DNA of 64,000 bases from the NCBI RefSeq assembly GCF_910592395.1, contig NC_088308.1, positions 5,208,001 through 5,272,000 of the forward strand, written 5' to 3'. This stretch comes from Lineus longissimus. Lineage: Eukaryota; Nemertea; Pilidiophora; Heteronemertea; Lineidae. Shown here piece after piece: positions 22,761-37,345 of the stretch. The notes under the pieces are model-generated. The model searched no databases, was not told where the DNA came from, and saw nothing but the letters and a program-made list of their open reading frames with translations. The stretch's first letter is position 1; every line of letters begins with the position of its first letter. Both the position numbers and the translations under genes were made by a program.

Positions 22761-22840
22761 TGAAGAAAAGTCCTCAACTCGAACTTTACAAACTCAGACA
22801 AGGAATCAGGGTCTTATGGACCCATTTTGAAATGTAATTT

Positions 22841-25800
22841 CTGTGTCGTTCTGAGATGTCATCATGAGTCGTGTTACTCTTATAAATTCTTTTATTGGTG
22901 ATGCGTTGTGCAAGTGTAAAGTGATATTTTTAGAAAATTCAGATTTTAAAGTTTCACGAGAAAAACTGCATTTTTGTAGGAAATCACCAAAAACGTCTCT
23001 CGTGAAATGGACTATGTAGAGGCTTAGGCATCTTGACACACAGGCACCAAGACTGATCGCAAAGTCCCTTTAACAAGGGTCATTATTTGAAGATTAGACA
23101 TATTGGCTAAGATGAGCTCTGGTCTGAATGACGAAAACATGCACTCTGCAAAACCGTCGCTACTAACGAAAATTTTCACATCAATCTAGGCTCATAGTAC
23201 ATAAAACGCATCACTGAGATGTTCAGTACCAGATATAGATTGCAGGTGGCAGGCATCATGTAGTTGCTGCAACAGGCTCATCACCATCCGATCAGCATCA
23301 GAGTCAGACGTATCGCGGTTGCCCACACTCCAAGCAGCCGAATTGAAAGGAGATTGTCCTGCGCTGCAAACGCAACCTCATCTGTTTCCTGAAAGGAAAG
23401 TTGTTTCAACGTTTTGCTGATCGGTTATAATTGTGTTCGACAAGCGGATTCCAATAATATTGCAACCAATATTAGGTTCATAGCTGATTTTAATCACCGC
23501 AGGGGATTCGATAAGTGTCCTGTTCGGGCGATATATTGTTTCACTTAAATCCAAAAACAAAAGCCCAGAGTTATTTTATGAAATAAATAGGATATTATCA
23601 CTTTGGACACGTGCTTTGAACGAGTCTCGGGATTAACTTTTGGAATAAAACAAATAATGAAGACGGCGAGGTAAGCAATTTTTCTGTCTTTTATTGACAT
23701 TCGATTGTCTGAAAGAAAAAGATAAAGTAGTGATTTTTCAAAAGTGTGTTTTTTTTTGCTTTACTTTACTGTGATACCTCCCGGAACTCTTCACCAGAAC
23801 GCAGTATAGCAGTTTTGATCGATATCACTGACATACCTGAAAAATAAACTGCAGCTGATGCTTAGCTCTCGATTTGATATGGAAAAAACCCCAGAGAAAT
23901 TCAAGGATTACTTGAGATTCTCGCCTGATTCTCAAAGAACAAAGTTGAGCAACATTACTGCAGTTATTGAAATACGATTTACGAACCGGTATCAGGGATT
24001 TTCAATATAATACAAATTCAGGGATTCCTATTACATGTAGATCAGCCCCTGATTCTTTTAAACATCAAATATAATTCAACGAACAAAAATTGTTTATTCG
24101 GTAAGATACATGGTTTATGTATTCTAATTTGTCGAGATATATCAATCAATGATAGAAGTTGATATCGTCATTCTATTAGAATCGATATTGATGCATGAAT
24201 GCCGGGATGCCCAGGGAGGATCAAGATCTAACATCAGTCCGCGCGTAAAATAAGATGCGTAATAGAAAGTGGTGGGTCTGCGTCGTCCATCTTATTCGTC
24301 TCCTGATGAGACAGTTGATTCACCTCAATCAGGCCACGATATGACCGGTCTATCAGTCTTGAGCCAGCTGAGTCACCCGAAACGGATGGTCGGGGCGTGT
24401 GGGCAATCTTGACGATGACATACAGCTAGCCAAAGAGATCACAGATCAGGCCTTCATTCTTGAAAATAAAGGTATAGGGCTTTTGGAAATATTTTAGCGA
24501 GGGTTTTCAGTTAACAATCACATGGACCCTCTAGAGGGTTTTCACCAACTCAAGCACCTTGAATGGCTTTCTATCTCTCTGAAAAACCTTTCTGGGGTGC
24601 ATATTTATGTTGGTTGCAAAAAACCCTAAAAACATTTTGAAAAGCACAAATAAAATCCTTATTGTTAAGAGTGTGTATGAACGTAGAGGCCTGATCTGCT
24701 ACCTCGTAAAAATGATTTCAGTATCTTTCGGGGCTACCAAAGGTCTACGGCAGAACAGACATGCATAGACAGGTGCATAATTCGCTTAGTTTTGGCTTGA
24801 CCTCTTCTTTCTACATGTTTGCACAAGTGAAATGGTTACAGGTATAAAACGGGCGCATAGTACAATGTATACACCTTTCCAGAAATGGGGCGCTAAGTGT
24901 CCGAAATAGTGATGTCATAAGGGGAAACTAGGCCTTATGGTGGAGGGACAAAGGAGATAGTCATGGTTGACCAACACACTTGAATGCCTTTGATGACGGA
25001 CAAGGGGGAAAAGTTAGTTCCAATGCAAGCCACCAATTTCGGGAAGCATGTATAGCAGGGATTTTCACTAACCCTCTTCTGTGACCAAGCCAAAGATAAA
25101 ATGTGCTTTTATAGCAAAGGTCTTGTAATAATTTAAAGTATTATTTTACTAAAAATAATTCGTTAGTAGAAAAATGCACAGGGATCGAACAGACATAGTT
25201 TTCTGCTTGCTTTCGATGGTGAAGTTTGAAACCAGGGTTACCTTCAGTTGCTAAACTAATTACATTGCCTCCCCAGCTAGCTGAAATGTAAGCTTAACTC
25301 AATTAATTAAGCTACTGGAGAGAACATCCTCTTCCACTTGCTTCAATTTTGAAGGCCAGGAACTTTCGTGTTTGTCGGGTAACGCTAGTATAACATTTTG
25401 ACGAGGAAATACAAACGCACATGCAAATCTGCAATGACGCCGGTTGTCACCATATCACCACAGACCTATCTTGGATACTATCTTTAGGTCCATGATCACC
25501 CACCTCACCTGCTTCCGGTGCAGATATGTGTGAATTAATTTACATTTTTGTATTAGAACACTTATCTGCAACTAGAACTAATCTCTAATGCATCGTGCAT
25601 ACCGAATACATACAAAATATCCAAGAGAAATTGGAGGAACCAGACGTAACACTGGGTTAGTGAAGCGTGTTTTCTTTTCAGAAAGGTCATATCCGAAAAA
25701 GTGCTTAAACCAGTATGCGAGCAGTGATAATAATGCTGGCATTTCGCTTGACCATCTATTGCTCGCCTAAAAAAGTGTTATGATTATGCTGTAGTTCACT

Positions 25801-28800
25801 TGACCCTTTATTGCACACCTATGTGTGAATTTTACAACAGCAGTCGGCTCCCCGCTCCTCCTCAGTACTTTACTTCCGGTCGCTCTTCCATGGCCTGACC
25901 TCGTGCCAGATACCGTTGAACCCCCCCGAGAAAAAGTGTATTTCTATACCCATTACTTTCAATACCTCAGATAGCCACAACAGATTGTTTCCCCGGAACA
26001 GTCTATCTTAGGACGGTTACCGTACCGTTTTCCCTTCAACACCAGCCTACCTATAGCGTGTGACTGAATGTTGACAATGATTGAACGCGTCCGATAGGTT
26101 TATTCTGATTTGTTTACCTGAACACTTTGATCAATATCAGGTGTGGTGATTAGAGAAATGAGAGGATGGCGTGTGTTGAATCAAACATCCTTTTAATTGA
26201 TTGGTAATGGTAACAACAGCAACAACAAGATACGATTATGATATCGGCGTAGAGAGGCGGCTGCTGACAAATGGTAGATGCTGTCTGTGAAGTGTGACGC
26301 GCCAGGGATGTGAAAATGACAGGCAAATGGTTGGCTGTCACACGGCTCAATGGTTTGCATAATCATGCCAGGCAGAACGTTATCGTCCGGGTAATATCTT
26401 TAATCTATCTGTTGAGCTGATTTTGACAGAAAGGCCAAATGCCCACTGTGTACAAGCGCGTCATCAGAAGACCCTGCTATGCCGACGGGAAGAACAATCC
26501 AATTGCCAAATTCTTTGTGGCATTGGGAGGACAAGAGAGCATACTTTTATGTCGACGGTGTATAACCGGTTGAAGAAATATCCTATTTGCCTTGAAATAC
26601 CCAGTGTAACAAAAGAATATGATGGATGGACACTACTTCTGGGAAATATAGCTGTGGTCGTTTGTACACAGTGATGTAGCTATATGCAAGACTGCAAGTG
26701 GTCAGAGGACTCGTTCTGATAGTTGAGGGGACTGACGCCGATGGCACCAGACGGGTCTTTTCCCGGGAATAGAACCTAAAATGCACTGTTCTCTCATCTT
26801 AGATATATCATGAGAAAGTGTCATTATCGCTTCGAGTGAGAGTCCGTCTGGCACTCGGCAATAAACAAGTGGGAGCTACACGAATTTATGATGGCACTGT
26901 ATTCGTCATCGTATTGACAGGCCAATACGTACACATAACCACTCGAAATTGTTTTCGCTAGGCATCATCATGACCATGGAATTATGCTGCTCTCGCAGTG
27001 CGTGGCGTTGCCGCTACACCGTGAACTCGATGACTTCTAGCGCCTAGAAAAAGCAGGATTGGACCGGTATTCTGTCCCGGGGGATCCCTGTCTGATGATG
27101 AGCCACAACGCATTGTGATTCCAACTTTGTCAGCCATAACTCTGTTAGCCTGATTCAATTTGTGTACGGTGATTAGTGTAAACCAGGAATGCCATCGTTT
27201 GACGCAAAGGCCAAACACGCCGCCATGCGCCAACTAAACGCAGCGAAGTCTGTGAGGCCACGATTCACCAGCTCTCCTTTCTCATTTTGCTACCCGTTGA
27301 CCCGCAAGGCCTAGGCATGACCCTGTGGCCTATTTTGCTTAATCCTCGCTACGAAACCAAGAGGAGATGAAGGAAAATTAATTTCTGCAGTAAATGAATT
27401 TTGGCGCGCCTTCTTTGTCTTCTTTAGAGGAAGTCTGTCGAGGGTGGAATTTTATGGTCAGGTGGTGGTAGTGTCTAATGAAACATATCAAGAAGAAAAT
27501 TCGCACCAAAGATAGCTAACTGCGCTGATTTGCGACGTTCGTCGGTGAAACACTAATTGTCTTTTTAGAAATACATGTAGTTGACGCAAGATGTTAATTC
27601 GAAGATTGGTTCATCAAGTTGCAAAATAACTTTTACGCGTTTATAGCTGCCTGTGGCGGTTCTCAAATCGACCAAGATCTTGCAACATTCGTTCAGAAAG
27701 ATCAAAGTCAAGATCTGGAAACTTGACCGATGCGATCTCGATCATTACGCTTTGTAGTTGTCCACAAATCACGTTACCACCGTAGGTATATCATCCTTGG
27801 GTTCAGAATTAGATTCCACCAAGTTAACAAGATATATATGACAGAGATAATAATATTTGAAGAATCTGATATGTCAACTCACATACAAAATCAATTATTG
27901 TTGACTTTTTTCGTCTTTCGTTTCTCTTGTTTTATCGTTATGTAATTGAATAGAAGCGTATCAAATGTATGTTTTCTCCCATGATCGGACCGAAGCAGAC
28001 TCAGGATGTTGTCATTACGTTGTTACATGTATTCGAGCCGTTCATTTTGTAACCATGCAACGAAGAGCCCTTGTGTGTATGTGTTAATATTGTGCGTACG
28101 CTTGCGTGCAGTCGGAGGAGATGGAAAGATTTTAACAGTTTTATTCACCGTGACATTTACTAAGTATGAAAAGATAAGACGTTCAGGTTAGCATTTAATT
28201 ACAGGTTATTCATTTCGAAATTATATATCATTTGCACAAAAGCAAATTTCATTTTGTTACATCGTGTAAGGTGGCGACATCATCTTCTGTAATTGACTAG
28301 AGACTCAGCTAACCTAACCATTTAGTCGTGACTCGTTCACTCTTAGTTGATTACTGTTCTAAACAATTTTTATATTTCTTTTATTGAGTTACCTTAAGAG
28401 AGCTATTGCATTCACAAAGACAACGCTAGTGGCAATGTAATCAACGCATGTTGTAGAATCACAACGTGTATAGTCAGATAAGTGTTGGTATTGTTTTTGA
28501 AAACAACCAGGACGCAAACTAACAGCTGCGGAAAGCATTCCAGACGTTGAAGGAATATTGTCTTTGGAGAATGTAGAAACTTTGTTGTATCACTTTTGGC
28601 ACAAGCGCAAGACGTGTTATGACTCGACTTATAGTTAATTGCCTGATACTATACTCAACCTTTGGATATTGAACATAAACTGAATAATCAGTGGACGGTG
28701 ATACTTGGCAGCCAACGTGATACAGGTAGTGGTGACATGATACGCGCTTGATCGATGAACTTAGCAGTGTTAAACGAAGGATCGTTCTCTTTTTAACTTT

Positions 28801-31800
28801 AAGTTTATTCAAACACGTCTACACACTCGGGGAATAACTTACAAACTCCTGAGCTTTCCTCTCTTCCCTCCCTCCACCCCTCAATCCCTCATCAAAGGGT
28901 AGTTCACTCAGGTATCCCTTCCCCTTTTCGGACTTGCAACCGGTATGTGTTTGGATACCTGAGCGCGCCTGGTATGGTCTGTGGTCTAAACAGGGTGCCG
29001 AGAAGTTCACATAACTCTACAACAGCTGGAAAGTGTATCTGATCTAAGACAAGCTTCAAGCTAACAAAAGCTATTGCTGCGCAATTTCGTTTGAACCACC
29101 TCGGAATGATTTTACCTTTTGAACAGAATAGCATTCCTCGAAGATGACGTCACTGCAGCTGCTGCCCTCTATTTCCCCATCGCTGAATTACAGGCAATGT
29201 CGGACAAACATGCGGTTTCGTAATGGACTCAGGCTTTCTAACTTGGGCAGTTAGATTCAATCTGGCACATGTCCGAGTGTTGGAAATACTACATAATTGT
29301 TCTGAATATTTCTCTCTGACTCTATGGTATCATTCATGCTAAAAACAATGCAGGGTCAAAGATAATTGACTTTGAAATAAGCTCAAATGCGTAGAAATAA
29401 GTGTCGATGTCCGACTGTCACGTGACTAAAACGTCATCAATATCTTATGCAAATGACCTTGTGAGCTACAAATAGTAACTTCGCGGGATGCTATTGCAGT
29501 GAACCATCGTTAGACATGGATGGTGGTTTATGGTGGAGGCATCTCAGTCTGGGTATGCGAGAAAAAATCCTTACGAAACAGGATACCTAGAACACCTACT
29601 TGGAATAATTAACCATTGCAAGGTAGATCGCGTCATGCCATTTGCTAAGTCTACGCACAACGGTAGCTGGAACAATGCTGACTATTTTGTCAGATGCAAT
29701 GTTTACCAGAAGAAATGCTGATAACCTTTGCTAGGCTTTTATCAGTATCTTAGATCTTGGCATTTAGTGTAGGCTTCGAAAACCAACCCAAGTCAAGTTA
29801 ATTTCAAGGTCAGAGGCAATGAATGTTTTCCCGAAGAAATGTACTGGTGAAGGTGACCTTAGCCCTGGTTCCCCTTAATTACTTAATGCCTGTGTTAAGG
29901 TACCATAGCTATCAGCCGATACTATAAATCATTCTCATATCACCATTCTGAACTTCCGAAGGTATTTATAGGCTGGTTTCGCAACCTTAAAGAACAGCTA
30001 TGAACGATAAAGTACGAAGTTTGTGAATGTATGTTTTATTCCTGATTCCCCATGCTAAGTATGAAGGTGGGTTTACGACTTCTATTTTGCGCAAGACTTG
30101 ATGAAACCACAGACTTTCGTACTTCGTACGGATTGCGAAACCTGTCCATTCTCCGGCTTCGTGGCTAACTCTCAATAATGACGAAGTATTGAGATGGCAA
30201 AGTGTTGTGCAAAAAGATGATAAGCTTGAAAATAGGTATCGGACTTGTTTAGTCCGGACTAGCTGTAATGGAATCACAACTAATTCGGATGTAGTCCGCA
30301 CTTTCCTGTAGTGGAACCGCAACTTATGCCTGTTCGTGTGTTTGCCATATGATTCGGAAACGTGGGCATTCCACGAGTCTTGTGTGTGCTTGGTTACCAC
30401 AAGAAGGAGAATCAGACCTTTCTTTATTGGGTGTGGCTGACTCGGGTCTATCTTAGATCACGGAGGAGGTTTTATTTCTTTATGGTTCATTACTCTGCCT
30501 ATCGTTAATATTCCTCTCAGTCATTATCGCTTCGTGTTTGATTATAAGTGCTGACAAGACAACCCTATACGTCGCATCTCTGTAACAGTTGTCGGTTAGG
30601 AGGAGACAATTGTCATCACGAGTGCACGGCTGAAGTGGGACCGGATAAAAGAAAATTTGCGGTGCCGAAACAAAATCTGAACCAATTGATTATTTCCGAG
30701 TTTCGTCTTATAATATCGTTCCTTGAATCGTCAACATGAAACTTTGAGAAAACATGACATAAGACACCATGGTGGTATATAAAGGACCTTTCTTGAGACA
30801 AGTTGTAACAAAGTTGAAAACACGATTCAGAGTCACCCAGATTGAATGACATCAGAAAAGTGATTCAATGCCAAACGTGGGCATATTTTTTCTCAGTCGA
30901 CCAATAGAATGTCCAGGCCGTATAAAGGCCGAGTGCAACTTTTATGTGCTAGTATTTGCATATCATGAAAAAAAACCCCTCCATATCAGTACTTTTGCTG
31001 ACCGTTGTCAACGCATCAGGAGAAAAAATGTAATTACTTAGTTATTGGCGTTCATTTTTGTTGTTGCAAAATACCGAGCAACGAAATCCTCTTCGCTGAT
31101 TGTAATTACACCTCTGCCAGAGAACGAGGTGCATTATTTATGTTTGGTTGGTTATCCTCGAGCATACGGCAGCTGCCGCGGTGATTGCTCTGTTAACGAA
31201 CATGAACTAAACATAGCTCATCCTGCTCAGGGGAAGATGCCATATGTCTTTGTTTCAGTCATAGATCGATAAAGAATTGTTCTAAGTTGATTAAAACCGA
31301 TTCTTACAAGCGGGTACCCCTTTCGAATATGAGTGTCTAGGTCGCAAACCGCCCTGCGTATGACCTTAGGCTTGTAGCTAACATGTAACTCTAACATGCC
31401 TCATTTTTGTCATGATCCTACATACATGTATATGCCAGTGCCAGCAAAGGATCCCACACAGTAGGTATAGCATTTGCATGAAAATCTCAGCACAAAGAGG
31501 GCATAACTTAGCCTATACTACGCATATATACGTTGTAGCTCACACACAAACTGAACGCCGGTTCTTTAGCGAACGCGATCTTGCTTGTTAGTGCAATGAT
31601 TCGAGATGCAGGTGACAGAGAAGACCATGATGTCATTCTGCAAGTGTGTTTTGCCGTCTTATAGCGGGTTAACTTAAATTCGATTTGTCTCACCGATGCC
31701 AAATCGTTTTAGAAATACAATCAAGAACATTTCGAATTGTCCGGAGGTATTAGAAAAGACATCAATTTAAGTTAATGTTACTAGTTGTGAAATAGCTTAG

Positions 31801-34800
31801 CTTATCTTCAGCCAGTGAGAGATCGGGTAAGCGAACTCAAAAATCGTTAGCACGCTGTGTCCGCTCTCAGCTGGTGGAGCACATGCATCTGGTGGGTTTG
31901 ATTCTTGCTCGGAGATCTTCGGCTTGAACACAGACACTTGTTTTTACAGCTGGTGCTGAGAACCAGTGGACTCTTTCCTTGATATGAAATGACTTGGCAT
32001 TAGAACGAGAAAAAAATTAGTCGCAAATGTCATTGTCGTGAGGATCAAATCATAAAATACCCGCGTGAGGACACTGCATGCAGGCATCGTATAGAAAACG
32101 GCTGTTGGTTTCCCGTTGAAATACTTGACAAAATCTAGTTCTTCTCTCCGATAGAAAAGTTAGAATTTAAAAAAAGGCACAACCTGCACGACAGATCAAT
32201 GAAATTCTCAGGGGACTCTTTTATTGAAAAACTTTTATTCTCTTATATTACTCGTTTTATCCCCGGTCTAACCGAAAGAAAATGGTGGGATAACATTGCA
32301 AGGAATACTCGATTACAATAGTGGGAGCTTCGATTTTTGTAGCTCAAACGGAAATTGTGCGGTCGAAGTAATATTGATCTTTATAGGGGAAGGTTTGAAC
32401 GCTATCATGCTTCGATGGGTACGAGAAATCGACAAAGACAGCTATTCAAATATTCCGGACAAATGACATTTGCTCATGGGCATCACGGCGTGACGTAAGG
32501 AAGTATTCGTGCGCGTGCAGGCCTTTCGCTGAATACTGGATTAAAGACGTGTTCTGTTCCGATGAAATTTAAAAAATGGGATGCGAGAGTGATAACTATT
32601 GTCATCCGACAGCTTCCCACAAGATTCAACATCTTTCCCATCATCCCACAGCAGGAATTTGGGTCGTTTTTGAAACACACTCCGCAGACTTCGCTTGAGT
32701 GTACTTACGGATAGGTACAAAGAAAGGCCTGCAGTGGGCGAATGCCTCTCCCCCTCAGCGAGAGATAAAAATAGCAACCTTTTTGACGGATCGTCGATAA
32801 TCAATTACACCTGCGGTTATGCACCTATCTCTGAATGTTAGGATTGGACGTGACCCCTTTAATCGCCCCCTCCTCCCGAGTGTTTTGATACTTATTTCGG
32901 ACAAAACATCAACAACATTGATTTTGATAGACCAATTCTATACAATCATGTAACACCCATCCTTCCTAACACTAGACTTGTGAAACACACCGATAATGAA
33001 TAACACCACTTATCAACATCATTTCGAAATACACACCATCCTACAATCAAGCCCACTCAATGAGCCCCTTGAGTGTTCGAAATACGTGCTTGTAGGTGAG
33101 ACCTTGTTACTTTATCTCATATACCTTCGGGGACCGGAGTGTTCGAAGAACGATGAAATATTTAGAACCAATGAAACCTTGGTATCCCCACGGGAAGCAC
33201 AAACGGCCCAAACTGAGGTTTTCAAATACAATAGTGCGCATATTCAAAAATATGTTTCAGATTATTTACATTGACTCTTCGAGTGTTTTAACTTTATTCA
33301 AATCCACCGGATTCTAACTTCTTCTTACTTTTTTTCCTTCTTCTCAGCCTTAAGTTTTCGACGACAGCATAAAATACTAAGTTCTTTGGATACAACGAAT
33401 CCGTTGACCTCACGACGGTTTAACTATATGTACTACACTCTACAGAAACAAGAACCTCCTATTCTAGTGTTAGAGGAGTGAAAAGTTAAAAATACGCTCT
33501 GCGGTATTTGTCTGCTGCTTTTCCTCTCGAGGCAAACACGTATTTCCGTCGGTAAACCGATATATCTGTTCACGTAGTCTCAAGATCCCCAGCATCAAGA
33601 CAAATAATTAGGTAATTTCTCGTTTTCTTTCTAACTGTTGGCACCCATTTCTGTCAACCACGAAGGATAAGGTCAACCTAATCAGTATGTATAAGCTGTC
33701 CCACCCTGAATTCCCAGGAAGGAGATCTGCATTCGTAAATTCACCTGTCGCTATCTTGACTTCCTCTCATTTTCATTTCACAGTGACTGGCCAATTAAGT
33801 GATGGCGACGATGCCACTCGTACCAATGACTGTCTCCGTTTCGTGATACGCACCATTATGTCATTGCGACAGTGGTTTCGTCTTCTTTTGAAGACAAAGC
33901 CTCTTCCATGTCTTCTGCGCCATCTCTAGTTTCACGACTCCCCTATATATGGTACTTAATAGTGCTGATAACAAAATATAGCGCTCACCATATACATGTA
34001 TATACAGCGACCTACAAGTCCATCGATCGCGATATTTCCGGAAATCTGTTTTCTTCATGTTAAAAAAATCATGTGCTGTCCTTTCCCAGCCACCGTATAG
34101 AAATGGGCAAAATATTCATTATTGTAGTTTCATAAATGATGGACGGGATTATCCTTGAAAAGTGAAATGGAGAACTAACAACAAGTGGTTATCTATGAAC
34201 AAAATACAATGCTCACCATAAACCACCTATCTTAAGATACAAGCTATACCTGGAGAGATTTGTTATGTTATGTTATGTGCATGGCAGAAGTCGAAGTTAC
34301 AGCAGAGCTGCAGGCAGATGGGGTCGGGGTCATAACATGAGACTGACTCGTACCTTACATGTACCTTGTGGTAGACTTCAGAACACGGGCTTCGGAGCTT
34401 CTATAGCCGGGTCTGCTTTTCTAACCTGGGTCGGGATTGGGTGGCGACGTCAGTTCATTCTTCCCACATACGTGTAGCTATTTACGACCCGCACCAGTAC
34501 TGTTGTCGGATATAGAGGGCCTATTGCCCCCGCCTCGCCCCTGACAAACGCACTAACGAGTTAAACAGAGCCCAGATTTCTCTCACATTGTTAGTGTTAT
34601 AGTGGAATATCTCCTACTGCGAATAAATCAAGGGCGCCGCAAAATATTTATGGATTATACTTATAAATATGAATTATAAACATGATCAACAATCAACACC
34701 GCCGACTTAGTTCGCGTGCCACATAAAATTCGTCTTTGATACCATCATAAAAATCATTATCTTGTCGACTTAATAATCCGTATTGTATTAGTTTATTGTT

Positions 34801-35380
34801 TCGGAGCTCTAATTTACTGAAAGCGACACACCCGTCGTAGCACTAGATCGTTATGACCGTTATAGATTCATTATTCAGATATACTAGATGACTAATATTA
34901 CATCTGCCTCTTGATTTAATCATTGTGAGCGCTTTCATTAAATTTCCAAATTAATGGGTCGGATTTTGTCTGAAACGTGCGACATTGGTTTCATTCTGAG
35001 GCAATTACGTGACTACTCCTGTTCTTAGACACATGATGTACCATACCTTTAATTCAGGTGGTACCAGCCAGTTTAGCTTCTGGTTATAGAAACATTAGCA
35101 AGGAAATCGACATTGGCACATAGACAGATAGATAATGGCTAATTAGTTGATACAACAATTTGGACACAATATCTTGTTAGCCCCACACGACTGACATATA
35201 TATTGATTTGAGTGTAGTCGATACTTCGACCAGATATTGTCTGAGAAGGCAGGAGTCGTTCAACTAAGAAAAGGTCGACTTTTCTGATGACGTCTTGATT
35301 TCGGGGACATCGCATTTTGCAGTATGTTAGACGAACAAAGCTGATATTTAATCAAACATGCTGTCTGAATATTAAATTCG
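22841..35380. other. Gene-poor stretch; only repeats and short frames
   Basis: No domain or convincing spliced structure was seen. Minor items: an E2F-like TTTTGGCGC at 27399, a palindromic E-box GTCACGTGAC at 29417, the octamer ATGCAAAT at 29447, TATATAAAGG near 30775, and a tRNA-like A box CTCTCAGCTGGTGGAGCAC near 31865 with a weak B box after it. Confidence 0.45.
25221..25285 (-). repeat. Degraded tRNA-like SINE fragment
   Basis: On the minus strand, TTCAGCTAGCTGGGGAGGC resembles an A box and, about 45 bases later, CTGGTTTCAAACTTC resembles a B box. The arms pair poorly. It is probably an old tRNA-derived repeat. Confidence 0.3.
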
Positions 35381-35830
35381 ACGCGTATGATTCATGGAAA
35401 GCTTATTCACTCAGCTTGATTCAAGGAAGGCAGTACATTCTGACATGCTTTACGGAGTCCGATGCTTCATGAAAAGCAGTCTTACCTCAAATTCGAAAAT
35501 GGAAATCAACGTTTTCTGTGTCATGAAAAGCAATACATGTATTTTCTGAATCTAGTCATGAAAAGCAATACCTTCTAACTTGCTTCATGAAAAGCAACAC
35601 ATGTACCGGGACGTGTACCTTCTGAATATATTTACGATAATCAATACCTTCTAAATTGCTTCACCAGTGTCTTCTACCTTGAAATCAATACTCTTTTAAC
35701 TTACTTCATGTGAAGCAATACCCTCAGCATCTAACTTTCATGAAAAGCAATGCCCTCCAACTTTATCTGTAAAAACAGTGTTGATATTGTTCTGTAATTT
35801 GATTCATGGAAGGTAATATCGCGGTACTAC
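35381..35830 (+). repeat. Degenerate tandem repeat built on TTCATGAAAAGCAATACCTTC
   Basis: At least eight diverged copies of CATGAAAAGCAAT, commonly followed by ACCTTCTAACTTG, lie at irregular 30-60 bp spacing (for example near 35469, 35521, 35558, 35584, 35707 and 35738). Several copies have decayed (TTCATGGAAGG, TTTACGATAATC). No coding frame runs through it. Confidence 0.75.
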
Positions 35831-37258
35831 TCTAATACCCATCAATCGGAGTCTTACTTGAAGAAAATCTGCTCATCAACGGTTAACAACAAGTAATTCG
35901 ACTGAAGAGAGATAAACTGCCTCAGTTCAATCCTTGTAAACGTGCCATGTGGTGAAGCGGCAAACAAACACTAACATCATGGGCGAACGGTTAACCTCAG
36001 AAGCAGTAACTAACGCCAGTCCTTGACAGATACAAACCATTCCTCCATGAAAAGCGAGCGAAAACACATTTTGTTTTCCCGACAGAAGTTAGGCAGCAAA
36101 TTGAATCAAGCTTCCTCTGTACCTATTGTTCTTTATTTCCTACTCGAGTCTGGAACATGTTGTCGTGAATGGAACTCAACTGAATGGCAATGAACTACAG
36201 AGTGGTCTTTACGCCAACCATAGAGCGGTGACTCGGCCTGATGGAGTGCTCTCCGGTCCGGGTTGTAGTTCTCATCTTCGAAGTCATTACTCATCATGGG
36301 GGCTAATGGCCGTCATGATCCGGCAGGGATGTAACGCGTTATGGTCCAGTAGGCAGAATGGTGCTTTCAAACAACATAAAGAACTTCCGTGACAGCTCCT
36401 GCTCCAGTTTTTACTGTAAACTGCAAAATGTTCGTTGACATTTTCGTTTGGAAAAAGAATAATATTCAGTATAGCTCAGAGGTTAAAGCGTAAAATAGAA
36501 TCCGTTGTTCCCCGGACATTCTGTGCCAGGACATTTTAAACTTCTACACCAGCAGACGGATTGTTCCCGTTGATCTAGCTGCGACATTCGTGACGGGTAA
36601 GTGACATAGGCTGATAGGTGGGCAAATTAGCTTGGTCGGGCTGCGGTCGGCCCGCCTAAAATGCTTTTGGAATGTGTGGGGCGTTATAGAAAGTGAAAAT
36701 AAGAAACATTTTTAAAGGAAAACGAAGTGGCCATAAAGTGGGACTGAAATGAATCTGGGACAGTTATAGCCATGACACATGATAGCGCGGGTACAGGGCA
36801 GGCACTCTTCCATGTAGCTCGCAAAACGTTTTTTTCTTCTTCTATTACTACTATAGCGATGCTTGCATTATTGTCAAAGATAATTCCATAATTTGAAACG
36901 ACTGGACAAAATTGATTCAATAATCCAAAGAGGCAATTTCGTCAGCTCCCTCGTGACGCTCTAATTAGTTGATTATAACTAGATTAATGTCTTGAGCACC
37001 ACTTCGATTCCTCTACGGCAGAAAAGCCTGACTGGGGGAGCCAATTCATCACGCTTCATCAGCCCAGACAGGGTACCGGTAATCGAGCTCGAACGGAAAA
37101 AACGGAAAACAGATTCCGATCAATAGGCGACCAACTAAAACATGTCCGTGTTATGGAATGGCTCTTTTCCCTTGTCAGCGGCAATTTATATTACATGTAT
37201 GTGGCAGATTGAGAGAATCAACATTGGTCGTCGCTTTCGGAGATTGAAATTCACACAC

Positions 37259-37345
37259 AGCGGTTAAGGCGGGTAGGTTGCGATTGAATGCGTTTTTGCT
37301 TGAATCGCACATCACATGCGACATCGCAAAGCAATGGAAAGCTTT
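37259..37345 (+). repeat. Dispersed repeat family 1, copy 1
   Basis: GCGTTTTTGCTTGAATCGCA and flanks (ATGCGACATCGCAAAGCAATGG) match 51756-51830 on the same strand and 50930-50999 on the opposite strand. All share TTTTGCTTGA followed by a CGCA-rich segment and then a CCCAAACC or GGTTTGGG word. Confidence 0.55.

Noticed and set aside
26423-26674. Coding exon after TTTTGACAG at 26429 (frames MPTVYKRVIRRPCY or AKCPLCTSASSED)
   Set aside because: Several frames are open at once, none is recognised and no phase-matched partner was found.
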